Of a stretch of 64,000 nt of DNA, positions 1-8,850 are shown one piece after another. Positions within the stretch are counted from its first letter, which is position 1, and each line of letters opens with the position of its first letter. The stretch spans positions 3,844,001 to 3,908,000 of the forward strand of contig NC_009792.1 of the NCBI RefSeq assembly GCF_000018045.1. The letters run 5' to 3'. The DNA comes from Citrobacter koseri ATCC BAA-895 (GTDB lineage Bacteria > Pseudomonadota > Gammaproteobacteria > Enterobacterales > Enterobacteriaceae). Made by a program: the position numbers and the translations under genes. Under the pieces are notes generated by a model. That model searched no databases, was not told the origin of the DNA, and saw nothing but the letters and a program-made list of their open reading frames with translations.

Positions 1-172
1 CTTTCAGTCGCCGCCTTGTTGCGACTCGAATAACTCGAAGAGGCAGTATACAAGGTGTTTCATCAACATAACGGAAAGAGAAAATAGCCCCTTTGGGGTA
101 AATGTTTTTGACGTAAATCAAGAGCTTGTTATTTAAAAAATCACACAAAACGCCCTTGACTGCCTAAATTCG
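1..172. other. mazG downstream region, likely pyrG leader
   Basis: No coding frame is evident. In the usual enterobacterial order pyrG lies to the left on the minus strand, so this stretch should hold the mazG terminator and the pyrG promoter and leader. A small palindrome (CCCCTTTGGGG at 88-98) followed on the minus strand by ATTTTC could be a weak terminator. A TATACT-like -10 reads on the minus strand near 46-51, without a good -35. The pyrG assignment is inferred from synteny only. Confidence 0.5.
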
Positions 173-964
173 TTAGAGATCAATTTCCTGGCGTTTTACC
201 TGCTGCCAGACTTCTTCCATTGTTTCCAGATCAACTCCCGTCATTTCCAGGCCTCGCGCCGCAACAATCCGCTCAACTTCACGAAAACGCCGTTCGAACT
301 TTTCATTGGCTTTTTGTAACGCGGTCTCTGCTTTTGTCCCTAAATGACGCGCCATATTGACGGTGGCAAAGAGCAGGTCGCCCATTTCCTCCTCCAGTTT
401 AGCCTGGTCTACGACAGCCTGCCGCGCCTCGAACATGACCTCGTCGATCTCTTCATACACCTTATCGACAACCGGCCCTAACGTCGTCCAGTCAAAGCCG
501 ACGTTCGAACAGCGTTTCTGGATTTTTTGCGCGCGCATTAACGCCGGTAAGCTGCGGGGAATATCATCCAGCGCCGAATGCTGCGCTTTCTGCGCGCGCT
601 CTTCGGTTTTGATTTGCTCCCAGCGGGCTAATACCTCGGTACTGTTGTGAGCGGCTACGTCCGCAAAGACGTGTGGGTGGCGACGTTCCAGTTTATCGCT
701 GATGGCGGCGCAAATATCATTAAAGTCAAAGCGCCCTTCTTCCTGCGCCATCTGCGCATAAAACACGACCTGAAACAGCAGATCGCCCAGCTCTCCGCGC
801 AGGTCGTCAAAGTCCTCACGGGCAATGGCGTCGAGCACTTCATAGGTTTCTTCAAGGGTATACGGCGCAATGGTGGCAAACGTCTGCTCTTTGTCCCACG
901 GGCAGCCGTTTTCCGGGTCGCGCAAGCGTTGCATAATGCCAAGCAGGCGATCGATTTGATTCAT
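173..964 (-). CDS. mazG: nucleoside triphosphate pyrophosphohydrolase MazG
   Basis: Hydrolyses (d)NTPs to NMP and pyrophosphate in the cytosol. In E. coli it is linked to lowering ppGpp during starvation. The 263-residue product matches the family length and has two MazG-like all-alpha repeats with acidic metal-binding clusters: EETYE near residue 35 with GELGDLLFQ, and EEIDE with EEMGDLLFA in the second half. The ATG at 964 was chosen over an upstream in-frame start at 1033 because it begins the conserved MNQIDRLL and has an AGGA about 9 bases ahead. It lies downstream of relA with only a BIME between, where E. coli carries mazEF. Confidence 0.95.
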   Translation of the reverse strand: MNQIDRLLGIMQRLRDPENGCPWDKEQTFATIAPYTLEETYEVLDAIAREDFDDLRGELGDLLFQVVFYAQMAQEEGRFDFNDICAAISDKLERRHPHVFADVAAHNSTEVLARWEQIKTEERAQKAQHSALDDIPRSLPALMRAQKIQKRCSNVGFDWTTLGPVVDKVYEEIDEVMFEARQAVVDQAKLEEEMGDLLFATVNMARHLGTKAETALQKANEKFERRFREVERIVAARGLEMTGVDLETMEEVWQQVKRQEIDL

Positions 965-991
965 TGGAATATCCTGAAAATTGTCACCAAC

Positions 992-1089
992 GTAGGCCGG
1001 ATAAGGCGACAGCCGCCATCCGGCAACTGGCAATGCCTGATGGCAACGCTGACGCGTCTTATCAGGCCTACAAAGCGTATCCGGCCTGG
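992..1089. repeat. BIME (REP pair) between relA and mazG
   Basis: Two facing palindromic units: one beginning GTAGGCCGGATAAGGCG and ending CGCCATCCGGC, then one of the GCCTGATGG...TTATCAGGCCTAC type, ending with a degenerate GTATCCGGCC. Typical enterobacterial REP/BIME, expected to form stem-loops in the relA transcript. It occupies the spot where mazEF lies in E. coli. Confidence 0.9.
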
Positions 1090-1094
1090 AAAAA

Positions 1095-3329
1095 TTAATT
1101 ACCGTGCAAACGACGCGCGTCGATCACATCCGGCACCTGGTTGAGTTTACTGAGAACGCGCCCCAGCACTTGCAGGTTGTAAATTTCGATGGTCATATCG
1201 ATGGTGGCGAGCTGCTGCCGGGTGTCGCTGCGGCTGGCCACCCCCAGCACGTTCACCTTCTCGTTAGCCAGAATGGTGGTGATATCCCGCAACAAGCCGC
1301 TGCGATCGTTGGCCTGAACGCGTACCACCAGCGAATATCCCGCAGAGTAGCTCTCGCCCCACACCGCATCCACGATACGTTCCGGTGCATGAGAACGCAG
1401 CTCCACAAGCTGTTCGCAGTCCGCCCGGTGTACGGAAATACCGCGCCCCTGGGTGATAAACCCGACAATCTCATCTCCTGGAATCGGCTGGCAGCAGCGC
1501 GCAATGTGGTGCATCAGGTTGCCGACCCCTTCCACCACCACGCGACCATCGTCTTTACGGCGATTCTGCGGGGCGTATGTTTTCTGCTGAAGCTGTTTCA
1601 GCGCGGCGGCGTCCTGTTCGGCGGCGCTCGGCTTATTAAACTGCGATTGCAGGAAGTTCACCATCTGGTTAAGGCGAATATCCCCGCCGCCAATCGCCGC
1701 CAGCAGTTCCTCCAGCTCATTGAAGTTGTAGCGCGGCAGCAGGTGTTTTTCCGCCTCTTTCAGGCTGATGCCCAAATGCGCCAGTTCATCGTCGAGGATT
1801 TGCCGCCCGGCGAGAATGTTCTTGTCCCGATCCTGCTTGCGAAACCAGGCGTGGATTTTAGAACGGCCACGGCTGGTCGTCACATAGCCCAGGTTCGGGT
1901 TGAGCCAGTCCCGGCTAGGGTTTGGCTGCTTCTGGGTGATGATTTCAATCTGATCGCCCATCTGCAACTGATAGGTAAACGGCACGATACGCCCGCCGAT
2001 TTTCGCCCCGATGCAGCGATGCCCCACATCGCTGTGGATATGGTAGGCAAAGTCAAGCGGCGTGGAGCCTGCGGGCAGATCCACCACATCGCCTTTTGGC
2101 GTAAAGACATACACCCGGTCGTCAAAGACCTGGCTGCGCACTTCATCCAGCATTTCGCCAGAATCCGCCATCTCTTCCTGCCAGGCGATCAGCTTACGCA
2201 GCCACGCAATTCTGTCTTCATGGCCCGTGCGCGCGCCCCCGGAGACCGCTCCCTCTTTGTACTTCCAGTGCGCCGCGACGCCCAGTTCGGCATCTTCGTG
2301 CATCTGTTTGGTACGAATCTGGATCTCAACGGTTTTACCGCCAGGGCCAAGCACCACCGTATGGATTGACTGGTAGCCATTAGGTTTCGGGTTGGCGACG
2401 TAATCATCGAACTCGTCCGGCAGATGGCGATAGTGCGTATGCACAATCCCCAGCGCGGCATAGCAGTCCTGCAAACGTTCGGCCACAATACGCACGGCGC
2501 GCACGTCAAACAGCTCGTCAAACGCCAGATGCTTTTTCTGCATTTTGCGCCAGATGCTGTAGATGTGTTTCGGGCGGCCATAGACCTCCGCCTTCACACC
2601 TTCGGTTTTCATTTCAGAACGCAAATGCCCGACAAACTCTTCAATGTAATGCTCGCGGTCAATGCGGCGTTCGTGCAGCAGTTTGGCGATCCGCTTGTAT
2701 TCCGCCGGGTGCAGATAGCGGAAGCAGTAATCTTCCAGCTCCCACTTCAGTTGCCCGATGCCCAGCCGGTTAGCCAGCGGGGCATAGATATTGGTGCACT
2801 CTTTCGCCGCCAGTACGCGTTCATCTTCCGGCGCGTCTTTAACCTCGCGCAGATGGGCGATGCGTTCCGCCAGCTTGATGACCACGCAGCGGAAGTCGTC
2901 CACCATCGCCAGCAGCATCCGACGAACGTTATCCACCTGCTCGGAGGAGACGGAATCGTTATGCGTCGCTTTCAGCTGACGAATCGCCGCCATGTCGCGC
3001 ACGCCGTGAATCAGATTGACGATCGATGTCCCCACGCTCTCGCGCAGGATATCTTCGCTGACAACATTGGCGTCAGCCAGGGGGAAGAGCAGCGCCGCCC
3101 GCAGCGTGTCGATATCCATACTTAACGTAGAGAGGATTTCCACCATCTCCACGCCACGCCACAGCAACAGTTCCGCATCGGGATGTCCTTGTGTCTGTTG
3201 CAGGCAATACGCCCAGGTTTCGGCTAAGCGTTCACACGACTGCTGGCTGGAGATACCCAGACTCGCGATCCATTTTTTCGGATCAAACTCACCAGCTTTA
3301 TTAAGATGTGCACTTCTTACCGCAACCAT
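1095..3329 (-). CDS. relA: GTP pyrophosphokinase RelA, ribosome-dependent (p)ppGpp synthetase
   Basis: Makes (p)ppGpp from ATP and GTP/GDP when uncharged tRNA enters the ribosomal A site. It is 744 residues, the same length as the E. coli enzyme. Order: degenerate HD-like domain in about the first 200 residues, synthetase domain about 240-390, TGS domain about 405-465 (RVYVFTPKGDVVDLP), zinc-finger region with CCQPIPGDE, and a C-terminal ACT domain. The synthetase loop reads EFDD at residues 306-309, the acidic EXDD form of monofunctional RelA rather than the RXKD of bifunctional SpoT/Rel. The ATG at 3329 has a strong AAGGAGAGG ahead of it. Confidence 0.98.
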   Translation of the reverse strand: MVAVRSAHLNKAGEFDPKKWIASLGISSQQSCERLAETWAYCLQQTQGHPDAELLLWRGVEMVEILSTLSMDIDTLRAALLFPLADANVVSEDILRESVGTSIVNLIHGVRDMAAIRQLKATHNDSVSSEQVDNVRRMLLAMVDDFRCVVIKLAERIAHLREVKDAPEDERVLAAKECTNIYAPLANRLGIGQLKWELEDYCFRYLHPAEYKRIAKLLHERRIDREHYIEEFVGHLRSEMKTEGVKAEVYGRPKHIYSIWRKMQKKHLAFDELFDVRAVRIVAERLQDCYAALGIVHTHYRHLPDEFDDYVANPKPNGYQSIHTVVLGPGGKTVEIQIRTKQMHEDAELGVAAHWKYKEGAVSGGARTGHEDRIAWLRKLIAWQEEMADSGEMLDEVRSQVFDDRVYVFTPKGDVVDLPAGSTPLDFAYHIHSDVGHRCIGAKIGGRIVPFTYQLQMGDQIEIITQKQPNPSRDWLNPNLGYVTTSRGRSKIHAWFRKQDRDKNILAGRQILDDELAHLGISLKEAEKHLLPRYNFNELEELLAAIGGGDIRLNQMVNFLQSQFNKPSAAEQDAAALKQLQQKTYAPQNRRKDDGRVVVEGVGNLMHHIARCCQPIPGDEIVGFITQGRGISVHRADCEQLVELRSHAPERIVDAVWGESYSAGYSLVVRVQANDRSGLLRDITTILANEKVNVLGVASRSDTRQQLATIDMTIEIYNLQVLGRVLSKLNQVPDVIDARRLHGN

Positions 3330-3380
3330 TGTCCTCTCCTTAAGGGACCAGGCCTACCGAAGTCAGCAAGCCATGACTCA

Positions 3381-4679
3381 TTACAAACGCTCAAACAACA
3401 CCATTGATTCCAGATGCCCAGTGTGTGGGAACATGTCGAGCATCGCCAGCCGCTGAATTTGGTATCCGGCATTCAACAAGGCGTCGCTATCCCGTGCCAG
3501 CGTAGCAGGATTACAGGATACATAAACAATACGAATTGGTTTTAACTTTATAATGTGTTTCATCACGCCTGCCGCCCCGGCACGAGCGGGATCGAGCAAA
3601 ATTTTGTCAAAACCGTTTTTCGCCCATTGCTGCTTCGTGACATCTTCTTCGAGATTTTCGTGAAAGAATGTCACATTCTGTAATCCGTTACGCCGCGCGT
3701 TTTCCCGGCCTTTTTCCACCAGCGCCGGAACGCCTTCAACGCCCACAACGCTGGCGGCGCGCGTCGCCAGCGGCAGAGTAAAATTCCCCATGCCGCAGAA
3801 CAGATCCAGAACGCGGTCGTCAGGTTGAATATCCAGCCATTCCAGCGCCCGGGCGACCATTTTCTGGTTCACCCCTTCGTTGACCTGAATAAAGTCGCGC
3901 GGGCTGAAGGTTAAGCGTAGCCCGTTTGAATCATACCAGGGCGCCTCCCCGGTAAGCGGTTCAAGTATGTCGCTTTGAGGGGCCAGAAACAGAGACAGTC
4001 CCTCAGAATGCGAAAAGCGTTCCAGTTTTTCTCTGTCCGTCGCGTTCAAGGGCGCCGTATGACGCAGCACCATTAGGGTGCCATTCCCCGCCTGTACCAG
4101 CTCGACATGGCCAAAGTGGCGGTTTCCTTGCAAACTTTCCAGACACGCCCTGACGCGAGGCAGCAGCGCCTCAAGCTGGGGCACCAGAATGGGGCACTGC
4201 CTGACATCCACGATATCGCTGGAGCCCGCCTTGCGAAATCCCATCTGCAATTGCTGAGTTTTAGGCAGATAATTCAGGCTTAAACGCGCGCGACGTCGAT
4301 AGCCCCACGGCGTATCGGCGATCACCTCGGCGACATCGCATTTCATTAAGCGCGACAGCGCGGCGCTTTTGCTGCGTTGTTGCAGCGCGACGCTGGCATG
4401 CTGCTGCTGGCAGCCGCCACAGACGCCAAAGTGTGGGCAGCGCGGCGTTTCCCGTTCCGGGCTATCATTCAGGCGACGCTTAACTTGCGCGCGAGCGAAC
4501 TGTTTTTTATCTTCGGTAATGACGACGTCGCCCTTTTCCTGGGGCAGTAATCCCGGTATAAACAGCGCCTTTCCATTATGGCGAGCCACGCCCTGACCAA
4601 AAGGATCGAGGTCATTGACCGTAACGGTTATGATCTGACGCGTCGTCACGCGTCGTTTTGCAGAGTAGAATTGCGCCAT
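3381..4679 (-). CDS. rlmD: 23S rRNA (uracil-1939-C5)-methyltransferase RlmD
   Basis: Methylates U1939 of 23S rRNA using S-adenosylmethionine (formerly RumA). An N-terminal TRAM domain is followed by a [4Fe-4S] site: C81, C87 and C90 in [10 protein letters not shown] plus C162 in QCPIL. The methyltransferase fold carries DLFCGMGNF and LLDPARAGA, and the catalytic cysteine is in [10 protein letters not shown]. The ATG at 4679 (MAQFYS) gives 432 residues, the family length; an ATG six codons earlier is open but less conserved. It is divergent from barA, 57 bp away. Confidence 0.97.
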
Positions 4680-4736
4680 CGACGAGATATTTCTCAATTT
4701 AACAGTGTGACCCTAATTGTCCCATAACGGAACTCC

Positions 4737-7493
4737 ATGACCAACTACAGCCTGCGCGCACGCATGATGATTCTGATCCTGGCCCCGACCGTCCTCATTG
4801 GTTTACTGCTCAGTATCTTTTTCGTTGTGCATCGCTATAACGACTTGCAGCGTCAACTGGAAGATGCTGGCGCCAGCATTATCGAACCTCTTGCGGTCTC
4901 CAGCGAATATGGCATGAACCTGCAAAACCGCGAATCAATCGGGCAGCTCATCAGCGTTCTCCATCGCCGCCACTCCGACATCGTGCGCGCCATTTCCGTT
5001 TATGACGAGAATAACCGGCTGTTTGTCACATCCAATTTCCATCTCGATCCGTCAGAAATGCAGCTCGCCACCGGGGAGCCGTTTCCCCGCAGGCTGAGCG
5101 TGACCCGCCACGGGGACATTATGATCCTGCGAACGCCGATTATCTCCGAAAGGTATTCGCCGGACGAATCCCCCGTAACAGACGCCAAAACGCCGAGAAA
5201 TATGTTGGGATATGTGGCGCTTGAACTGGATCTCAAGTCCGTCCGCCTGCAACAGTACAAAGAGATTTTCATCTCCAGCGTGATGATGCTGTTCTGTATC
5301 GGCATTGCCTTAATTTTTGGCTGGCGTCTGATGCGCGACGTCACCGGTCCCATTCGTAATATGGTCAATACCGTTGACCGCATTCGTCGTGGGCAGCTCG
5401 ACAGCCGCGTCGAGGGCTTTATGCTGGGCGAGCTGGATATGCTGAAAAACGGCATCAACTCGATGGCGATGTCGCTTGCCGCTTACCATGAAGAGATGCA
5501 GCATAATATCGATCAGGCCACTTCGGATCTGCGCGAAACGCTGGAACAGATGGAGATCCAGAACGTTGAGCTGGATCTGGCGAAGAAGCGCGCTCAGGAA
5601 GCGGCGCGTATTAAGTCTGAGTTTTTGGCCAACATGTCGCACGAACTGCGTACGCCGCTTAACGGCGTGATTGGCTTTACCCGTCTGACGCTAAAAACCG
5701 AACTCAATACAACCCAGCGCGATCACCTCAATACTATCGAGCGTTCGGCCAACAACCTGCTGGCGATCATCAATGACGTGCTCGATTTTTCCAAGCTGGA
5801 AGCGGGCAAGCTGATTCTGGAAAGCATTCCTTTCCCGCTACGCAGCACGCTGGATGAAGTGGTGACGCTGCTGGCGCATTCATCCCATGACAAAGGGCTG
5901 GAACTCACGCTAAACATCAAAAATGACGTACCGGATAACGTCATCGGCGACCCGCTGCGCCTACAGCAGGTCATTACCAATCTGGTCGGTAATGCCATTA
6001 AATTTACCGAAAGCGGCAATATCGATATTCTGGTTGAAAAGCGCGCGCTCAGTAATACCAAAGTACAGATTGAAATCCAGATCCGCGATACCGGCATCGG
6101 CATTCCCGAGCGCGACCAGTCGCGTCTGTTCCAGGCTTTCCGCCAGGCGGACGCCAGCATTTCACGCCGTCATGGCGGAACCGGTCTGGGGCTGGTGATT
6201 ACGCAAAAACTGGTCAATGAGATGGGCGGCGATATCTCGTTCCACAGTCAGCCCAATCGCGGTTCCACTTTCTGGTTCCACATTAATCTCGATCTCAACC
6301 CGAATGTGATAAGCGACGCGCCGCCAACGCGCTGTCTGGTCGGAAAACGGCTGGCCTACGTCGAACCGAACGCCACCGCCGCGCAATGCACGCTGGATAT
6401 GCTGAGCGACACGCCGCTGGAGGTGATCTACAGCCCGACGTTCTCAGCGTTGCCGCTGGATCACTACGATATCCTGCTCATCAGCGTTCCGGTGACCTTT
6501 AACGAACCGCTCACCATGCAGCAAGAACGGCTGGCAAAAGCCGCCGCCATGACGGACTTCCTGTTGCTGGCGCTGCCTTGCCATGCCCAGATTAACGCCG
6601 AAAAACTCAAGCAAGGCGGCGCGGCGGCCTGTCTGTTAAAACCGCTCACCTCAACGCGTTTACTGCCTGCGCTGACGGAATACTGCCATTTAAATCAGCA
6701 TGTTGAACCGCTGCTGACGGATGAGAATAAAATCGCCATGACGGTAATGGCGGTCGACGATAACCCGGCCAACCTGAAGCTGATCGGCGCGCTGCTGGAG
6801 GACAAAGTCCAGCATGTGGAGCTTTGCGACAGCGGGCATCAGGCGGTGGAACGGGCCAAACAGATGCAGTTTGATTTGATCCTGATGGACATTCAGATGC
6901 CGGATATGGACGGTATCCGCGCCTGTGAGCTGATTCATCAGCTTCCGCATCAGCAGCAAACGCCGGTGATCGCCGTGACGGCACATGCGATGGCGGGTCA
7001 GAAAGAGAAGCTGCTGAGCGCGGGGATGAATGACTATCTGGCCAAGCCGATAGAAGAAGAAAAGCTGCACAGTCTGCTGTTACGCTATAAGCCGGGGGCC
7101 GTGGTAGCAACCCGATTACCCGCCGCTGAATCGGCTGAGTTTATCGTCAACCCGAACGCAACGCTCGACTGGCAACTGGCGCTGCGCCAGGCGGCCGGAA
7201 AATCCGATCTGGCGCGGGATCTGCTGCAAATGCTCATCGACTTCCTGCCGGAAGTGCGTAACAAAATTGAAGAACAGCTGGTGGGAGAGGCGCCCGAAGG
7301 GCTGGTGGATCTCATCCACACGCTGCACGGCAGCTGCGGCTACAGCGGGGTGCCGCGCATGAAAAACTTGTGCCAGTTAATTGAGCAGCAGTTACGCAGC
7401 GGCACCAAAGAAGAGGAGCTTGAACCCGAGTTTCTGGAGCTGCTTGATGAGATGGACAACGTCGCGCGCGAAGCAAAGAAAATATTAGGATGA
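4737..7493 (+). CDS. barA: hybrid sensor histidine kinase BarA
   Basis: Membrane sensor of short-chain carboxylates that phosphorylates UvrY (SirA in Salmonella), which activates csrB and csrC. The 918 residues equal the E. coli protein. Visible: TM1 about 10-31, a periplasmic loop, TM2 about 178-197, HAMP about 200-252, a coiled coil, the H-box with H302 in MSHELRTPLNG, an ATPase domain with DTGIGIP and GGTGLGL, a degenerate receiver, a true receiver with D718 in LILMDIQMPDMDG, and a C-terminal HPt domain with H861. All phosphorelay residues are present. Its output gene csrB is in the same window at 15.0-15.4 kb. Confidence 0.98.
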   Translation: MTNYSLRARMMILILAPTVLIGLLLSIFFVVHRYNDLQRQLEDAGASIIEPLAVSSEYGMNLQNRESIGQLISVLHRRHSDIVRAISVYDENNRLFVTSNFHLDPSEMQLATGEPFPRRLSVTRHGDIMILRTPIISERYSPDESPVTDAKTPRNMLGYVALELDLKSVRLQQYKEIFISSVMMLFCIGIALIFGWRLMRDVTGPIRNMVNTVDRIRRGQLDSRVEGFMLGELDMLKNGINSMAMSLAAYHEEMQHNIDQATSDLRETLEQMEIQNVELDLAKKRAQEAARIKSEFLANMSHELRTPLNGVIGFTRLTLKTELNTTQRDHLNTIERSANNLLAIINDVLDFSKLEAGKLILESIPFPLRSTLDEVVTLLAHSSHDKGLELTLNIKNDVPDNVIGDPLRLQQVITNLVGNAIKFTESGNIDILVEKRALSNTKVQIEIQIRDTGIGIPERDQSRLFQAFRQADASISRRHGGTGLGLVITQKLVNEMGGDISFHSQPNRGSTFWFHINLDLNPNVISDAPPTRCLVGKRLAYVEPNATAAQCTLDMLSDTPLEVIYSPTFSALPLDHYDILLISVPVTFNEPLTMQQERLAKAAAMTDFLLLALPCHAQINAEKLKQGGAAACLLKPLTSTRLLPALTEYCHLNQHVEPLLTDENKIAMTVMAVDDNPANLKLIGALLEDKVQHVELCDSGHQAVERAKQMQFDLILMDIQMPDMDGIRACELIHQLPHQQQTPVIAVTAHAMAGQKEKLLSAGMNDYLAKPIEEEKLHSLLLRYKPGAVVATRLPAAESAEFIVNPNATLDWQLALRQAAGKSDLARDLLQMLIDFLPEVRNKIEEQLVGEAPEGLVDLIHTLHGSCGYSGVPRMKNLCQLIEQQLRSGTKEEELEPEFLELLDEMDNVAREAKKILG

Positions 7494-7500
7494 GGGGGAT

Positions 7501-7625
7501 GCCGGATGGCGACGCTAGCGCGTCTTATCCGGCCTACAGGTGCGTGGCCGTAGGCCTGATAAGCGCAACGTGACCGGCCTACAGGTGCGTGACCGTAGGC
7601 CTGATAAGCGCAGCGCCATCAGGCA
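7501..7625. repeat. BIME with internal 45-bp duplication
   Basis: REP-type palindromes between the convergent barA and glycerate kinase genes. The segment starting CCGGCCTACAGGTGCGTG at 7529 recurs 45 bp later at 7574 with two or three changes, so one REP unit plus linker has been duplicated in tandem. Confidence 0.85.
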
Positions 7626-7626
7626 G

Positions 7627-8769
7627 TTAACGTAAATGTTGCCCCACGTTAAGGGTGGCGGCGATATTGCGCGCAGCCATACGCACATTTTCTGCGGCAT
7701 TCTCCAGCGCCTCATCCAGCGTACAGATGGTATAAATCACGCTGAAAACAGCATCCAGCCCATGTTGGTGTACAACACCCACATCTGCCGTCAGGCTACC
7801 TGCAATGCCAATCACGGGCTTATTATGTCGTTTCGCGACCTTTGCCACGCCAACAGGCACTTTGCCGTGAATCGTTTGGCTGTCAATGCGCCCTTCTCCG
7901 GTAACAACCAGATCCGCATCAGCAACGCACTCCTCCAGATGCAAGGCATCGGTCACGATCTCAATGCCACGCCGTAACTCCGCGCCGCAAAACGCATATA
8001 ATGCGGCTCCCAGACCGCCCGCCGCGCCGCCGCCCGCCAGTTCGAATACATTAATATCCAGATCGCGGGAAATCAGCCGGGCATAGTGCGTCAGCGCATC
8101 GTCTAAGCGTTGAATCATCTCCGGCGTGGCGCCTTTTTGCGGACCAAATACCGCAGATGCCCCCTCTTTCCCGGTCAGCGGATTCGTAACATCGCAGGCG
8201 ACTTCGATACGACACGCGGCAAGACGTTTATCAATACCGCTGATATCAATCTTTGAGAGCGCTTCCAGCGCCGCGCCGCCTTGCGTAATCTCCTGGTGCT
8301 GCGCATCCAGCAATTTCGCCCCCAGCGCCTGCACCATACCGACGCCGCCGTCATTCGTCGCGCTACCGCCAAGGCCAATAATAATATGTTCCACCCCGGC
8401 ATCGAGAGCGTGGCGAATTAACTCACCGGTTCCCCACGAGGTGGTTTTTAGCGGATCGCGTAATTGCGGTGGAACCAACTCCAGCCCGCTGGCGGCGGCC
8501 ATTTCGATAAAGGCCGAACGCTCGTCGCCAGAAAGCCCATAAAATGCCCGCACGCTGTCACCGAGCGGGCCCGTCACGTCAACATCAACAATCCGGCCTG
8601 CCGTGGCCTCGACCATCGCTTCAACCGTTCCCTCACCACCATCAGCAACCGGGAGTTTTACGTAATCCGCATCAGGCCAGATTTCACGAAACCCCTCCTC
8701 AATGGCGGTCGCTACCTCAAGAGCGCTCAAACTTTCCTTATAAGAGTCCGGTGCGATCACTATTTTCAT
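7627..8769 (-). CDS. glycerate 2-kinase (GarK/GlxK family)
   Basis: Phosphorylates glycerate, the end product of D-glucarate breakdown via GudD, GarL and GarR, to 2-phosphoglycerate. The 380 residues match the family length. The N-terminus MKIVIAPDSYKESLSA, the VADGGEGT motif, the GIGGSATNDGG-like segment (GLGGSATNDGG) and the C-terminal VITGEGRIDSQT equivalent (VVTGEGRIDSQT) are family signatures. It is the last gene of the gudP-gudX-gudD run, 81 bp after gudD, with its own AAGGATG Shine-Dalgarno. E. coli K-12 has no kinase gene here; Salmonella does. It resembles GarK and GlxK both, so I give no symbol. Confidence 0.9.
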   Translation of the reverse strand: MKIVIAPDSYKESLSALEVATAIEEGFREIWPDADYVKLPVADGGEGTVEAMVEATAGRIVDVDVTGPLGDSVRAFYGLSGDERSAFIEMAAASGLELVPPQLRDPLKTTSWGTGELIRHALDAGVEHIIIGLGGSATNDGGVGMVQALGAKLLDAQHQEITQGGAALEALSKIDISGIDKRLAACRIEVACDVTNPLTGKEGASAVFGPQKGATPEMIQRLDDALTHYARLISRDLDINVFELAGGGAAGGLGAALYAFCGAELRRGIEIVTDALHLEECVADADLVVTGEGRIDSQTIHGKVPVGVAKVAKRHNKPVIGIAGSLTADVGVVHQHGLDAVFSVIYTICTLDEALENAAENVRMAARNIAATLNVGQHLR

Positions 8770-8850
8770 AAAGCATCCTTACGCATGTTGACTGTACTAA
8801 GCATACACCAGGAGAAGAACCGACCCCATGACGAAACCGGTTCAATACAG

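Noticed and set aside
1104..2369. 421-codon open frame antisense to relA
   Set aside because: Lies inside relA on the other strand; no ribosome site and biased composition.
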